Notes under the pieces: generated by a model | Database searches by the model: none | Seen by the model: only the letters and a program-made list of their open reading frames with translations | What the model was told of the DNA's origin: nothing | From: Thozetella sp. PMI_491 | Lineage: Eukaryota > Ascomycota > Sordariomycetes > Chaetosphaeriales > Chaetosphaeriaceae | Assembly (NCBI GenBank): GCA_021432635.1 | Contig: MU270019.1 | Span: 558,001 to 622,000 of the forward strand | Reading direction: 5' to 3' | Length of the DNA: 64,000 nt | Shown: one piece after another, positions 55,977-64,000 of the stretch | Layout of the letters: each line of letters starts with the position of its first letter | Numbering within the stretch: position 1 is the first letter of the stretch | Translations under genes and position numbers: made by a program

Positions 55977-56851
55977 GGCGACGGTGACAACGGTTCTCGG
56001 CAATCGCATGTAGCGGGAACGGGGGACCCGGGCTTTAGAATTCTGCATGGACAGGAAATAAACGCCCCAGATAATTGGATCGGACTACTCTTGTTGCCCG
56101 GACCTTGGAACCGGAGCATAGGCCCTCCTTGGTTGGGCCTATTCCGTACAGCAATCTTGATTTGACCCCACTGCAGCGCCGGCTAGACAAGTAGAGTAAT
56201 TAGAGACGAACCAAACCCACAGGGGCGGCCGCTCTAGGGCAACGGCCACCATGGCCTCGCTTCCTTCCCCTGGTCCCAAGGCCCGGACTGTCTCAACTTT
56301 TGCTTGGCTGAGATCGCTACCAGTGGCCCCTATTGGTTAGTTACCCACAATGTGAATCGGAAGACCCATCACGAAGCCACCCGCCCTGCGTAATACCGAT
56401 CGCGCGAGGGAATCGGATGCCTTTCCTTCCTTGGATATAGTGTATATTTTTCTTGAATTTGCTCTAGTTCTTACCAATGTGGAGGTGAATACGAAGCAAA
56501 AGTCGCTGTGAGACAACGTCACGGTGAGCCTCCCAAAGTCATCGAAGTGAAGCGCTCGCTGGCCAAATTCCCCTATATGCAGGCCGCTTGGAATGGAATT
56601 GCATAATTTCTCATATTTCCCAGCGTTACATGGTAGTTGGCACCGCTCCGGCGTTCCGGGTTCCCGGCTGTAAAGTGCGAGTCGCTACGAGGGGTGAAAC
56701 GAATGGGAGAGCAGACACGAGTCAAGAATTGTTACCCGTTTACGGTATAATGCTCCCTCCATCAAAATTTTCGGCCCCACCCACTTGGAGTCACAGCGCT
56801 CGTCGCCAGAGGCGTTTTGTAGTCTCTTGCAAGTTCCAAACTAGCACAAAT
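55977..56851. other. Intergenic before the tRNA gene
   Basis: About 875 bp; nothing recognised beyond the promoter side of the surface-protein gene. Confidence 0.45.
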
Positions 56852-56935
56852 GCGTCGGTGGTTTAGTGGTAAAATCCACGCTTGCCATAGCAAGCATATC
56901 TGCGTGGGCCCCGGGTTCGATTCCCGGCCGACGCA
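56852..56935 (+). tRNA. tRNA-Gly (anticodon GCC) with a 13-nt intron
   Basis: The acceptor stem GCGTCGG pairs with CCGACGC at the 3' end, followed by discriminator A. D-arm A-box TGGTTTAGTGG, T-arm B-box GGTTCGATTCC. Anticodon stem CACGC/GCGTG encloses TT-GCC-A and 13 extra bases just 3' of the anticodon, the standard position of nuclear tRNA introns. Mature length is 71 nt as usual for tRNA-Gly. An oligo-T run (56941-56960) follows as the Pol III terminator. Confidence 0.95.
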
Positions 56936-56941
56936 TCAGAA

Positions 56942-56961
56942 TTTCTTTTTTGTTCTTTTTT
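56942..56961 (+). terminator. Pol III oligo-T terminator of the tRNA gene
   Basis: Several T runs (T3, T6, T6) starting about 7 bp after the tRNA end. Confidence 0.7.
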
Positions 56962-57267
56962 ATTACCTTGAATTTTTCGGTCGTTCGCCACATCTACGGC
57001 ATCTACGGTACGGTCTATGCCTTTCGTTTCTGTCGTCGCTAGAGCGTCATTCGCCTCCTTTCAGGGCGATTTAGGTAGGGGAAGAAATCACTTCCAGTAT
57101 AATTACACAACGATGCTCGAACCACCTCACGGAAACTTAATAAAGCTCCCCTGTCTCACATCAACATTTGCGGAATCTGTGAGCTTTGTACTTCACGGAG
57201 AGAATTGTATAGTTCGCTTCGACTGTCGAACCTGGCATTGGCATTCTCGATTCCAACTTTCCTAAAC
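56962..57267. other. Intergenic between tRNA and HET gene end
   Basis: About 300 bp; nothing recognised. Confidence 0.5.
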
Positions 57268-59604
57268 TCAACGGATGGTCACTGTCCCTCCTCCCTTCTC
57301 ATTCTCGATATACTTGTCTATACACACGCCTATAATCCTGTACGGATCCAGCGGGTGATTTCTGCAAATCAGCAAATTCCCCGAGCCATTAGTGTCCACG
57401 TAGCCATAGTTTCGCATCATATTGGAGAGGTCGTGGCTGAACTCCTCCCTAACCAACGCTCTGCCGATGGGCCATTTTAGCTGGACTGGGAGAGGTTTTC
57501 CGGCTTTCGTGCTTCTGCAGCTGGACGCATGAGTCTTGTGCGCGTTGACGTCGCCGCCAAAAGCAATCAGATTGTAAGCCCTGCCGACTTCCCCAGCCTG
57601 CACTAGGCCTAGACCATCTTGCAGGATGATCCGGTTGTCTCTGTCTAGGTCAACGGCCGTGGCGCCGAGGGAGCTCCCCTCTACCGCGGTTATGGCTTCG
57701 AATATGAATGAGAAGGGGGCAGTGATGTCGCATCCGCAGTTCAGCGTCACTTGGCATAAGATGTTCTGTGTAGTTTCGTTCGCGAGCCGGGACCCGCATC
57801 CGTCTATGTCAACCAGGTTGTAGTTCATGGACAGGTTATGTGGTCTGATAAGGGTTGGCTGCTCCCAGGGCGTGCCGCTCACGCACCGGTCGATCCACCC
57901 CTTGGGCTTCGCGTTGGGGTCGCTGATCTTCCACATCGGTAGGAGCTTACCGAGCAGCCTCGTCCTGTACGCGACGACATCGTTGTTTGGGTCCAAGAGG
58001 CTACCCAGGATCGTCGCACACTGCACTAGCGTTCGGCCTGTTTCGTCCATGTACACGTTGCGGGGTGCAGAGTGGCCTGGGATTTGCTCGCTGCTGAAAG
58101 TTCCGGTCTTCACTTTCTTTCCGCAGTTGCACCCCTTGAAGACGAAACGGAAGTCTCCCTCTCCGCGCCGAAGTACGATCTTCAAGTACTTCCGGGGAGT
58201 ACCTTTGATACTAGTTGTCGCGGCGACCTTTGTCTGCCCGTTTTTCTTGAGGTCTCCCAGCATGATCACACCGGCAAAACAGTTAGTGTTCTTCATCCCC
58301 TCGTTGTTTTCGACTACCGGAATCCAGTCCCACTCCCCCCTTTCGCGGCTGCTTATCGCAAGCTTGGTCCAACCATAGCCAGTCTTGGTGGAGAGCCGCT
58401 TGAAGAAGGAGAACGATATTTGGTCCATGTCGTCCCCAAACTGCTCGATTTCCTCCTGGCTGAACAGCCCGCTGAAAATGCCGAGGAGACCCTTGAAGAG
58501 ATCCACCTTATCATAGCAGTTCCGTTCGGTGATGGAAATGGCAGAAAATATGTTGCTGACTCCCCTGTAGTTCTCAACCCACCAATTCGGACCACCATTG
58601 ATGATGTCAGTCCTCGCCGAGGTGATACCCATGACCTGCACCTTCAGAAAGACAAGACGTAGGATATCCTCCTCCAACACCCTCAAGATGTTATCGATCG
58701 CCTCGGTGTTCATGTATCGACCTTCGGCGCTCCTGTATCGGCACCCTTGGATCCAATCCCGCAATTTCAACGCCTTGTCAACTGAGTCTGTGGCGAGGTC
58801 CATCCAGACACGGAGCTCCCCAATGTCCGAGAGACCTCGGTAATTGACCCCCCACATTGTGATGTTCTTTCCTAGAATCATTTCCTGGAATGTCCATACC
58901 CTAGAGAAGTATAGGCTTTCGAAAAGCCGTCGGACATGTTTGGTACAGGTTGAATAGCAGTTGATGATTCCCATGTCGACGGCAGCGGATTGTACCACGG
59001 ACTTTTGCAACGGGAAGTTCCACGCCATTTCTGTCCACAAGGACAGGCGGTTGCCCAGCTTCTCCGTCAGCTGCTGAGCTTCCGATGCGAGGGCGGCTCC
59101 GCCCATGATTGACAGCATGTGGTCGATAAACTTAAGGTCATCCACGATGTCTTGCGGATACCACACCTCGGGCATGTCGACCAAGATATGGCACTGGCGC
59201 GCGCGCTTGTAATACTGGAACATCTTGAATATTTCTCCGGCCTTCTCCTTGGCGTCGGTTTGTTTGATGCACAGGCAGTCAACCCACAGATACTGCACGC
59301 CAGCAGTGATCATTAGCCTCTTCATTTCTTCTAGTTTCTCTTTTTTGAGAATCACGCCCCAATCGACACCCGTGATTCCGCAATCGCTTGGGTCGTATGG
59401 GGCTATCTTGTCACCCCATGTGTATGAGATGATGTCAAATTCCTCTACATTGGAGCCGCGGGTATCGAAGACATAGAATTCACCGCTGTCGCGGCGGCCG
59501 AGGAGCCTCAGCGGGAGGCTTGACTGTGCCTGGGACGCCATCTCCCCAAGTGTGGGAACCAAGGCTGGGCTTCTAGTTGGTGGTGTTGGGGGGTGTCCTG
59601 GCAA
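57268..59604 (-). CDS. HET-domain protein
   Basis: Single exon, 778 residues (757 if the ATG at 59541 is used). The HET domain lies about 55-245: FDIISYTWGDK, YLWVDCLCIKQTD, MFQYYKRARQCHILV, SRVWTFQEMILGKNITMWGV. A following region has NIFSAISITERNCYDKVDLF and LLGIFSGLF, comparable to the 'fails to recognise' segment of HET proteins. The C-terminal 300 residues include a Cys-containing segment (CNCGKKVKTG) and no motif I can name. Predicted function is non-self recognition or cell-death signalling. Its architecture differs from the other two HET genes in the window. Confidence 0.86.
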   Translation of the reverse strand: MPGHPPTPPTRSPALVPTLGEMASQAQSSLPLRLLGRRDSGEFYVFDTRGSNVEEFDIISYTWGDKIAPYDPSDCGITGVDWGVILKKEKLEEMKRLMITAGVQYLWVDCLCIKQTDAKEKAGEIFKMFQYYKRARQCHILVDMPEVWYPQDIVDDLKFIDHMLSIMGGAALASEAQQLTEKLGNRLSLWTEMAWNFPLQKSVVQSAAVDMGIINCYSTCTKHVRRLFESLYFSRVWTFQEMILGKNITMWGVNYRGLSDIGELRVWMDLATDSVDKALKLRDWIQGCRYRSAEGRYMNTEAIDNILRVLEEDILRLVFLKVQVMGITSARTDIINGGPNWWVENYRGVSNIFSAISITERNCYDKVDLFKGLLGIFSGLFSQEEIEQFGDDMDQISFSFFKRLSTKTGYGWTKLAISSRERGEWDWIPVVENNEGMKNTNCFAGVIMLGDLKKNGQTKVAATTSIKGTPRKYLKIVLRRGEGDFRFVFKGCNCGKKVKTGTFSSEQIPGHSAPRNVYMDETGRTLVQCATILGSLLDPNNDVVAYRTRLLGKLLPMWKISDPNAKPKGWIDRCVSGTPWEQPTLIRPHNLSMNYNLVDIDGCGSRLANETTQNILCQVTLNCGCDITAPFSFIFEAITAVEGSSLGATAVDLDRDNRIILQDGLGLVQAGEVGRAYNLIAFGGDVNAHKTHASSCRSTKAGKPLPVQLKWPIGRALVREEFSHDLSNMMRNYGYVDTNGSGNLLICRNHPLDPYRIIGVCIDKYIENEKGGGTVTIR

Positions 59605-59881
59605 GAAAGTTCATGGGGGCTATCAGTTTCAAGCGGCTCAAGGGAGGATGGAAAAGACCGGGAAGTGGGCTGAAATGTAGCCTGCAGTCACATACATATA
59701 TCACGTTGACTTATTGTATCAGTGAACGCTGATATCGAGCCTTGTAGCCGCATATTCTGTATTCAATTTTGGTTGGCCCTAGTAGCCGTGGTGGCTGCTA
59801 TTATACGAGATTGAAACCTATATGCATTTCAGCTTGCAAGGTGTGACGGACAACGGGCGGTTAGAACGGCACAATAATTAG

Positions 59882-60253
59882 TAGGTTTTGACCGCGGCAC
59901 ACCATTTCTTACTGCGTGCCGCATACTTACTCCACATTTGGCACTAAAAGTCTCTATATGGTATAGCGTTCTTTTTGCACAGTGAAACTAGTATTGTTGA
60001 TCTCGACGCGCTCAAAAACAAGCGCAGCCAGCGAGCGTAGCCAGCGTAGTCAGCGTAGCCAAGGGGGGAGACCCCCCTAAGACCCCCCCCCCTTCAGCTC
60101 GTGATATTATTTTAAAAGAACGCCTTACGATCAGCTTGATTATTCTCACTATGAATAAAGAACGCTATACCCTGTATAGAGCTTTAGCGCCAAATGTGGA
60201 GTCAATGTCCCACGTACTGTAGTAAGAAATGGCGTGTGCTACGGATAAACCTC
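59882..60253. mobile_element. MITE-like non-autonomous DNA transposon
   Basis: About 100-bp imperfect terminal inverted repeats: the left end starts TAGGTTTTGACC and the right end, reversed, starts GAGGTTTATCC. Both share GCACAC, CATTTCTTACT, ACTCCACATTTGGC and GGTATAGCGTTCTTT in the same order. It is flanked by identical direct repeats ATAATTAG (59874-59881 and 60254-60261), an 8-bp target duplication as for hAT elements. The centre (60021-60095) has short tandem GCGTAGCCA-like units and C/G runs. No coding capacity. Confidence 0.8.
60021..60061 (+). repeat. Short tandem repeat inside the MITE
   Basis: Four or five variants of a 9-13 bp unit, GCGTAGCCA/GCGTAGTCA, in the middle of the inverted-repeat element. 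Confidence 0.7.
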
Positions 60254-60467
60254 ATAATTAGTGGTGCGGCCTTGTCATTTGCGTACGCCACAGTAGCACC
60301 GCATCCTCCCTCCCACCCCATGGACAAAATGCATCTTTCAAGCTGAACTTTTGCTGAACTTTTGACCAATGGAACCATGAAACGCAGAAATATGACAAGG
60401 TTTACCGGGCAGCAGCCTGATAATAGTCTCGACAGGCTCACTCCAGCCTTGCCTCCGTGCGGAAAAT

Positions 60468-61620
60468 TTAGAGCTCGGGGGAATCTGCAAATTCGGGCAG
60501 CGTAAACCCAATGGGGTTGCGGTGCCCGGTGATCTCGGCGCTTTCCACCGCGTCACGAATCTCCTTCGCTTCCTCGGAAGAAAGGTGTACCTGCAGGGCC
60601 CCCATATTTTCTTCTAGGTACTTGATCTTCTTGGTCCCAGGAATCGGGATGATATCCTCTCCCTGCGCCATTAGCCACGCCAACGCAAGCTGACCCGGAG
60701 CACAGTTCTTGCGAGCCCCGAACGACTTGAACACATCCACAAGGATCAAATTGCTGGCGAAGTTCTCCTTGCTGAAGCGGGGGATAAACCGCCGAAAGTC
60801 ATCCGGGGCGAAGTCATCGGGGGATTTGATCTGGCCGGTAAGGAAGCCACGCCCAAGAGGCGCGTAGGCAAATACAGTGACGCCTAGCTCACGGCACGTC
60901 TTGAGCAGATAGGTGCCAGTCTCGTTCTCGATGTCAAGTTGCCACGGGCTATACTCCATCTGAACTGCATCGATCGGAGCGATAGCATAGGCACGACGGA
61001 GTGATCTAGACGAACATTCTGATATCCCAATTCCCTTGATCTTGCCCTCCCTACCCTTCGTTAGCAGGCGTTCCCCTCTAGGGATAATTGGTCAAGGCTT
61101 ACTTCTTGAGCTCAGCAAGCACTTCAATGGTCTTCTCAACCGGCGTCACGTTATCGAGACGATGGATGTAATAGAGATCTATGCTCTCAATCCCAAGGCG
61201 TTTCAAGCTTTGTTCACACGCCTCCCGCGTGTATGCCGGGGATGTATCTGTAGATGCGTCGTAGCTACCATCTTCGTTTCTGACAGCCTTGATGCCGAAC
61301 TTGGAAGCTAGGAAAATGTCCGCACGGCGCTCGGGATGGAGTTTGAACCACTTCCCAAGTAAGTCCTCGGAGTCACCGTAGCCGTCACTGGTGTCCCAGT
61401 TGGTGCAGCCAATCTCCCAGGCACGGTCGAGCACGGCAAAACGTTCCTCATCGGTGCTTCTCGGAGCTTAGGATACTACGGAAGAGAAAGACAAGGGTCC
61501 TGTGACTTACCCGGCGAACCCATAGGATGCGCTCAAGCCCATGAGCCCTAGGCCAAGAGCGGTGGCTTGACGTCCCGTCTTGCCTACGTTACGGGTTGGA
61601 AGAGGAGAAGCAGACGTCAT
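60468..61620 (-). CDS. Aldo/keto reductase
   Basis: Three exons (61620-61511, 61459-61103, 61050-60468), 349 residues. The intron 1 acceptor is CCGAG (61460), the only one that keeps the frame into GSTDEERFAVLDRAWEIG. The AKR tetrad is complete: Asp in TNWDTSD, Tyr in DGYGDSED, Lys in LASKFG, His in YYIHRLD. QMEYSPW, FAYAPLGRGFLTG and the NADPH-binding IPIPGTKKIKYLEENMGA follow. This is the common fungal AKR subgroup near yakc/pyridoxal-reductase-like proteins. It reduces aldehydes or ketones with NADPH; the natural substrate cannot be read. The catalytic and cofactor motifs all look intact. Confidence 0.92.
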
Positions 61621-63382
61621 GATTGGACAATGTCCTCTGCAAAGATCAGAATCAATTGAGTTACAGTCAAAAGCAATGATGCGCGGTGTCCCGAACCCAG
61701 CGAGATTCTCAGTGTTAAATACACCCTCAAGCTCGGTGTTAAATGCATCCTCAGGTTATAGAATTGAGGCTTAAGGCCGAAACGAAAGGCCAAAACGACT
61801 ACCTTCCCTAGATAGATGTCGTAGAAGACGGCGAATAGAGCATGGCCATACTATGCATGAGCTTACGCCCAGGAACGCCATCGGCTCATCGTTCACTCCA
61901 TAGAGGTATTGCGCTGGCGAAAGGCTGAGTAACGAGATATGCAGGTTACCTACGCCGACCTATCGGGACGCTAGGTGTGAGCTAAGCAGCCAGGGCTATA
62001 TATACATCGTAACATGACGTTCATGAAGAATCTGGCCCATCCCAAAGCCTCTTTCTCAATGGAGAGGTACTGCTCAAATTGTATGATGTGCTTAATCGGT
62101 CAACTTCTTGTCAATGGGAGAACATCTACCGGCCATAGTAGCATCTCATATCACACCGCCGGTGGGATAGTTTACTTGCCTACATGGGTTGGAGGACTAT
62201 GCAACCGTACCAATGTTGATTTCTCCTTCCCTGCTTGTTTCTAGTCGAGTAGTGCGAGAAATGGGAATGTGGCACAGATTTTAATGATTGGTATCCGGTT
62301 GCACACCTCGTCATCAAAATAGCGATTGACCTGGTAGATGGACTGGAACCTATTCTGAAGTTGGACGTTTCTTTATGGCCTGGAGAACAAGAAAGAACTT
62401 TTCACTGGCTCCGGTCTTGCTCTTTCTGGAGGAAGTACCCAGACGTACATTGTGAGGGTGCCGGCATATCAACTTCTTGACCCAGGAAGCACATGCAAAA
62501 TAGGCATGGGCTCCTGATGCCGAGTTTCAAAAGTACCGATATGGCTGCAGGTGAGATGCGGCACTACGAGGTGGAACTCGCCCCGACCATAAGTGCTTAC
62601 AAGGGAGTGCATATACCCAAGCCAGTAAGCTCCCTATATTACCGAACGTAACCCAAGCTCAGGCCGAGGCAGATAACCTTGGCACAATGGCTTACCAGTG
62701 GCGACCTACGCCTACGGGATGTCACAAATCAAGAGTAGAGAGCTCGCAGAATTGATAAATCCATCCCGGCTGAAGATACGTAATTATCTCCTTGGTTTCC
62801 GGCCTCGGACCAACCAGTACCCGGCCTACACTTTTATGAGCATGGCTGCGATCGACCATGGTCCATGAGCACATACATGTCTCTGTGTTCCAGGAGGGCC
62901 GATGCATTAATTGGAGTCCCTCGATTGGAGAAGTGGGGAGAAGTTGGCCCCCTCCTGCACACCTTTCAATTAGCCTCTGTCGCTACGGGTAGCATTTATG
63001 TTGTGCCACATGGTAAAATTCGGAGGCCATGAGACGGTGGCAATGAGAGGCTCGCTTGCTCGCGGCACTGCAGCCGGCGCGTGCGGCCAAGTCGATATAG
63101 TACTTTCTGCGCGGATCGGCCATACTTAATGAGCCGGCATCTGCAATCAATCGCTGACCGTCCATCGACGCCCCGTGCCGTGCGATCGCACCGGCTTGCT
63201 AACTCAAATACACGCACACGCATAAATGGGCACGTACATAAACAATGCAGGGTCCGGGGTAGCTGCTCTCTTCTTTCTGGTTCAGTTCTGAGGGGCTGCC
63301 CACGAGAGCGCTGTCCCCAGCCTGCCGTTTACTACCACCGCCTACGCTGCTGTTACCGGACTACGTCCAGAGCTCTTGCAAA
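61621..63382. other. Long intergenic stretch
   Basis: 1.76 kb with only short open frames. No RNA gene, repeat or domain was recognised. Confidence 0.45.
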
Positions 63383-64000
63383 ATGGGCGATGTTCATACC
63401 GAAGGCAAACATCTGGCTCACAGGCAAGCACCTATAGCCATGCATCAAGTCCCTCCAGGACTGACCTTAGTCCTAGCCATGCTCACGAGGAGGATATTCC
63501 TGGCACCGTGAATCTAGCAGCCAAAGGTATTGTTTCAGGGCTATAGGGGTAAATTTTTGGAAGTTGGCAGATACTAATACTTCGTTCAGAGGGAGATGAT
63601 ACCGGTTATGGCCAGGCGCTCTTCCCGGTCCCTGCGTTGGATCCCAACGACCCATTGCAGGTATGAATGCAATTCTCTACATATAGTAGAAACCAAAGGC
63701 TCACGGCCATTGCAGTGGTCCAACTTCAAGAAGACAATGATCTTGGTCATATGCTCCGTATACTCGTTTCTAGGCAACTCGGCTCTGGTCGGCCCCTCGC
63801 CGTACCTGGGCATCTGGGCTGCCGAGTTCCAAGTCGAGCCGACCGACTCGTCGAACCTAATATCCTACCCAAATCTCGCATTCGGATTCAGTAAGCTTGC
63901 AGTATCATGATATAGCTCTTGAGGAGAATCACTAAGGCGTTGGTAGGCTCGCTGATCTGGGTTCCGTTGTATCTCAAGATCGGTCGGAGGCCAGTTATGC
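63383..64000 (+). CDS. MFS transporter, N-terminal part (cut by window edge)
   Basis: Exons 63383-63423, 63471-63526, 63590-63660, 63716-63890 and 63947 onward, cut at the window end. The spliced start includes HEEDIPGTVNL, GYGQALFPVP and DPNDPLQWSNF, a leader typical of fungal drug-proton antiporter-like MFS proteins. It continues with the first two membrane helices (TMILVICSVYSFLGNSAL, LISYPNLAFGF) and the loop KIGRRPV between helices 2 and 3. The first intron needs a GC donor (AG|GCAAGC) and is the least certain part; without it there is no ATG in frame with the HEEDIPG exon. Probable plasma-membrane exporter; substrate unknown. Confidence 0.75.

Larger units (their letters stand above)
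59605..60467. other. Intergenic holding the MITE-like element
   Basis: The 372-bp inverted-repeat element at 59882-60253 takes up much of this interval. A TATATA-type stretch near 59695 may serve the HET gene. Confidence 0.6.

Noticed and set aside
62014-62244. 76-codon plus-strand ORF in the long gap before the last gene
   Set aside because: No signal peptide, domain or splice continuation.

Overview
The window looks like nuclear DNA of a filamentous ascomycete (Pezizomycotina); I cannot name the species. The reasons are the many short introns (46-113 nt, mostly GT..AG with CTNAC/CTAAC-type branch sites), three HET-domain genes, a PTH11/rhodopsin-like membrane protein, a bZIP with a DUF3425 tail, LysM/chitin-binding and mucin-like secreted proteins, and a tRNA-Gly gene with a 13-nt intron. 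All gene models were assembled by eye from six-frame reading plus splice-site and reading-phase logic, and no search was run. There is one assembly gap (51144-51239).

Layout. 1-2.3 kb: AT-rich, with a broken remnant of a fungal membrane protein. 2.5-8 kb: a bZIP regulator, a short-chain dehydrogenase (SDR) and a two-module alpha-oxoamine synthase (AOS; LCB2-like plus LCB1-like halves in one protein), which together suggest sphingoid-like amine chemistry. 8.7-20 kb: an ankyrin-HET gene, an MFS transporter, a histidine-phosphatase-like gene with an altered catalytic motif, a STAND-type N-terminal domain fused to helical repeats, and an F-box gene. 20.6-27.4 kb: a Baeyer-Villiger monooxygenase, an HSL-type esterase and a long-chain alcohol oxidase. 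In sequence these could turn a ketone into an ester, cut it, and oxidise the released alcohol. 29-33 kb: a secreted LysM/chitin-binding protein tail-to-tail with a mucin-like, probably GPI-anchored M43-type metalloprotease homologue whose HExxH motif reads HDxxH.

33-38 kb is gene-poor except for a secreted FAD oxidoreductase. 38.8-42.5 kb carries the rhodopsin-like membrane protein and a calmodulin-like gene. 44-51 kb has a secreted beta-lactamase-fold protein, a small DUF4267 membrane protein and a large HET gene. 51.5-56 kb has a secreted fusion of an unknown domain with an AIM6/GDPD-like domain, and a single-pass cell-surface protein. 56.8-62 kb has tRNA-Gly, a third HET gene, a 372-bp MITE-like element and an aldo/keto reductase. 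The right edge cuts an MFS transporter.

Overall this is a patchwork accessory-type region: self/non-self recognition genes, cell-surface and secreted proteins, and two possible small metabolic clusters, separated by long intergenic stretches. There is no large PKS or NRPS core gene in the window.
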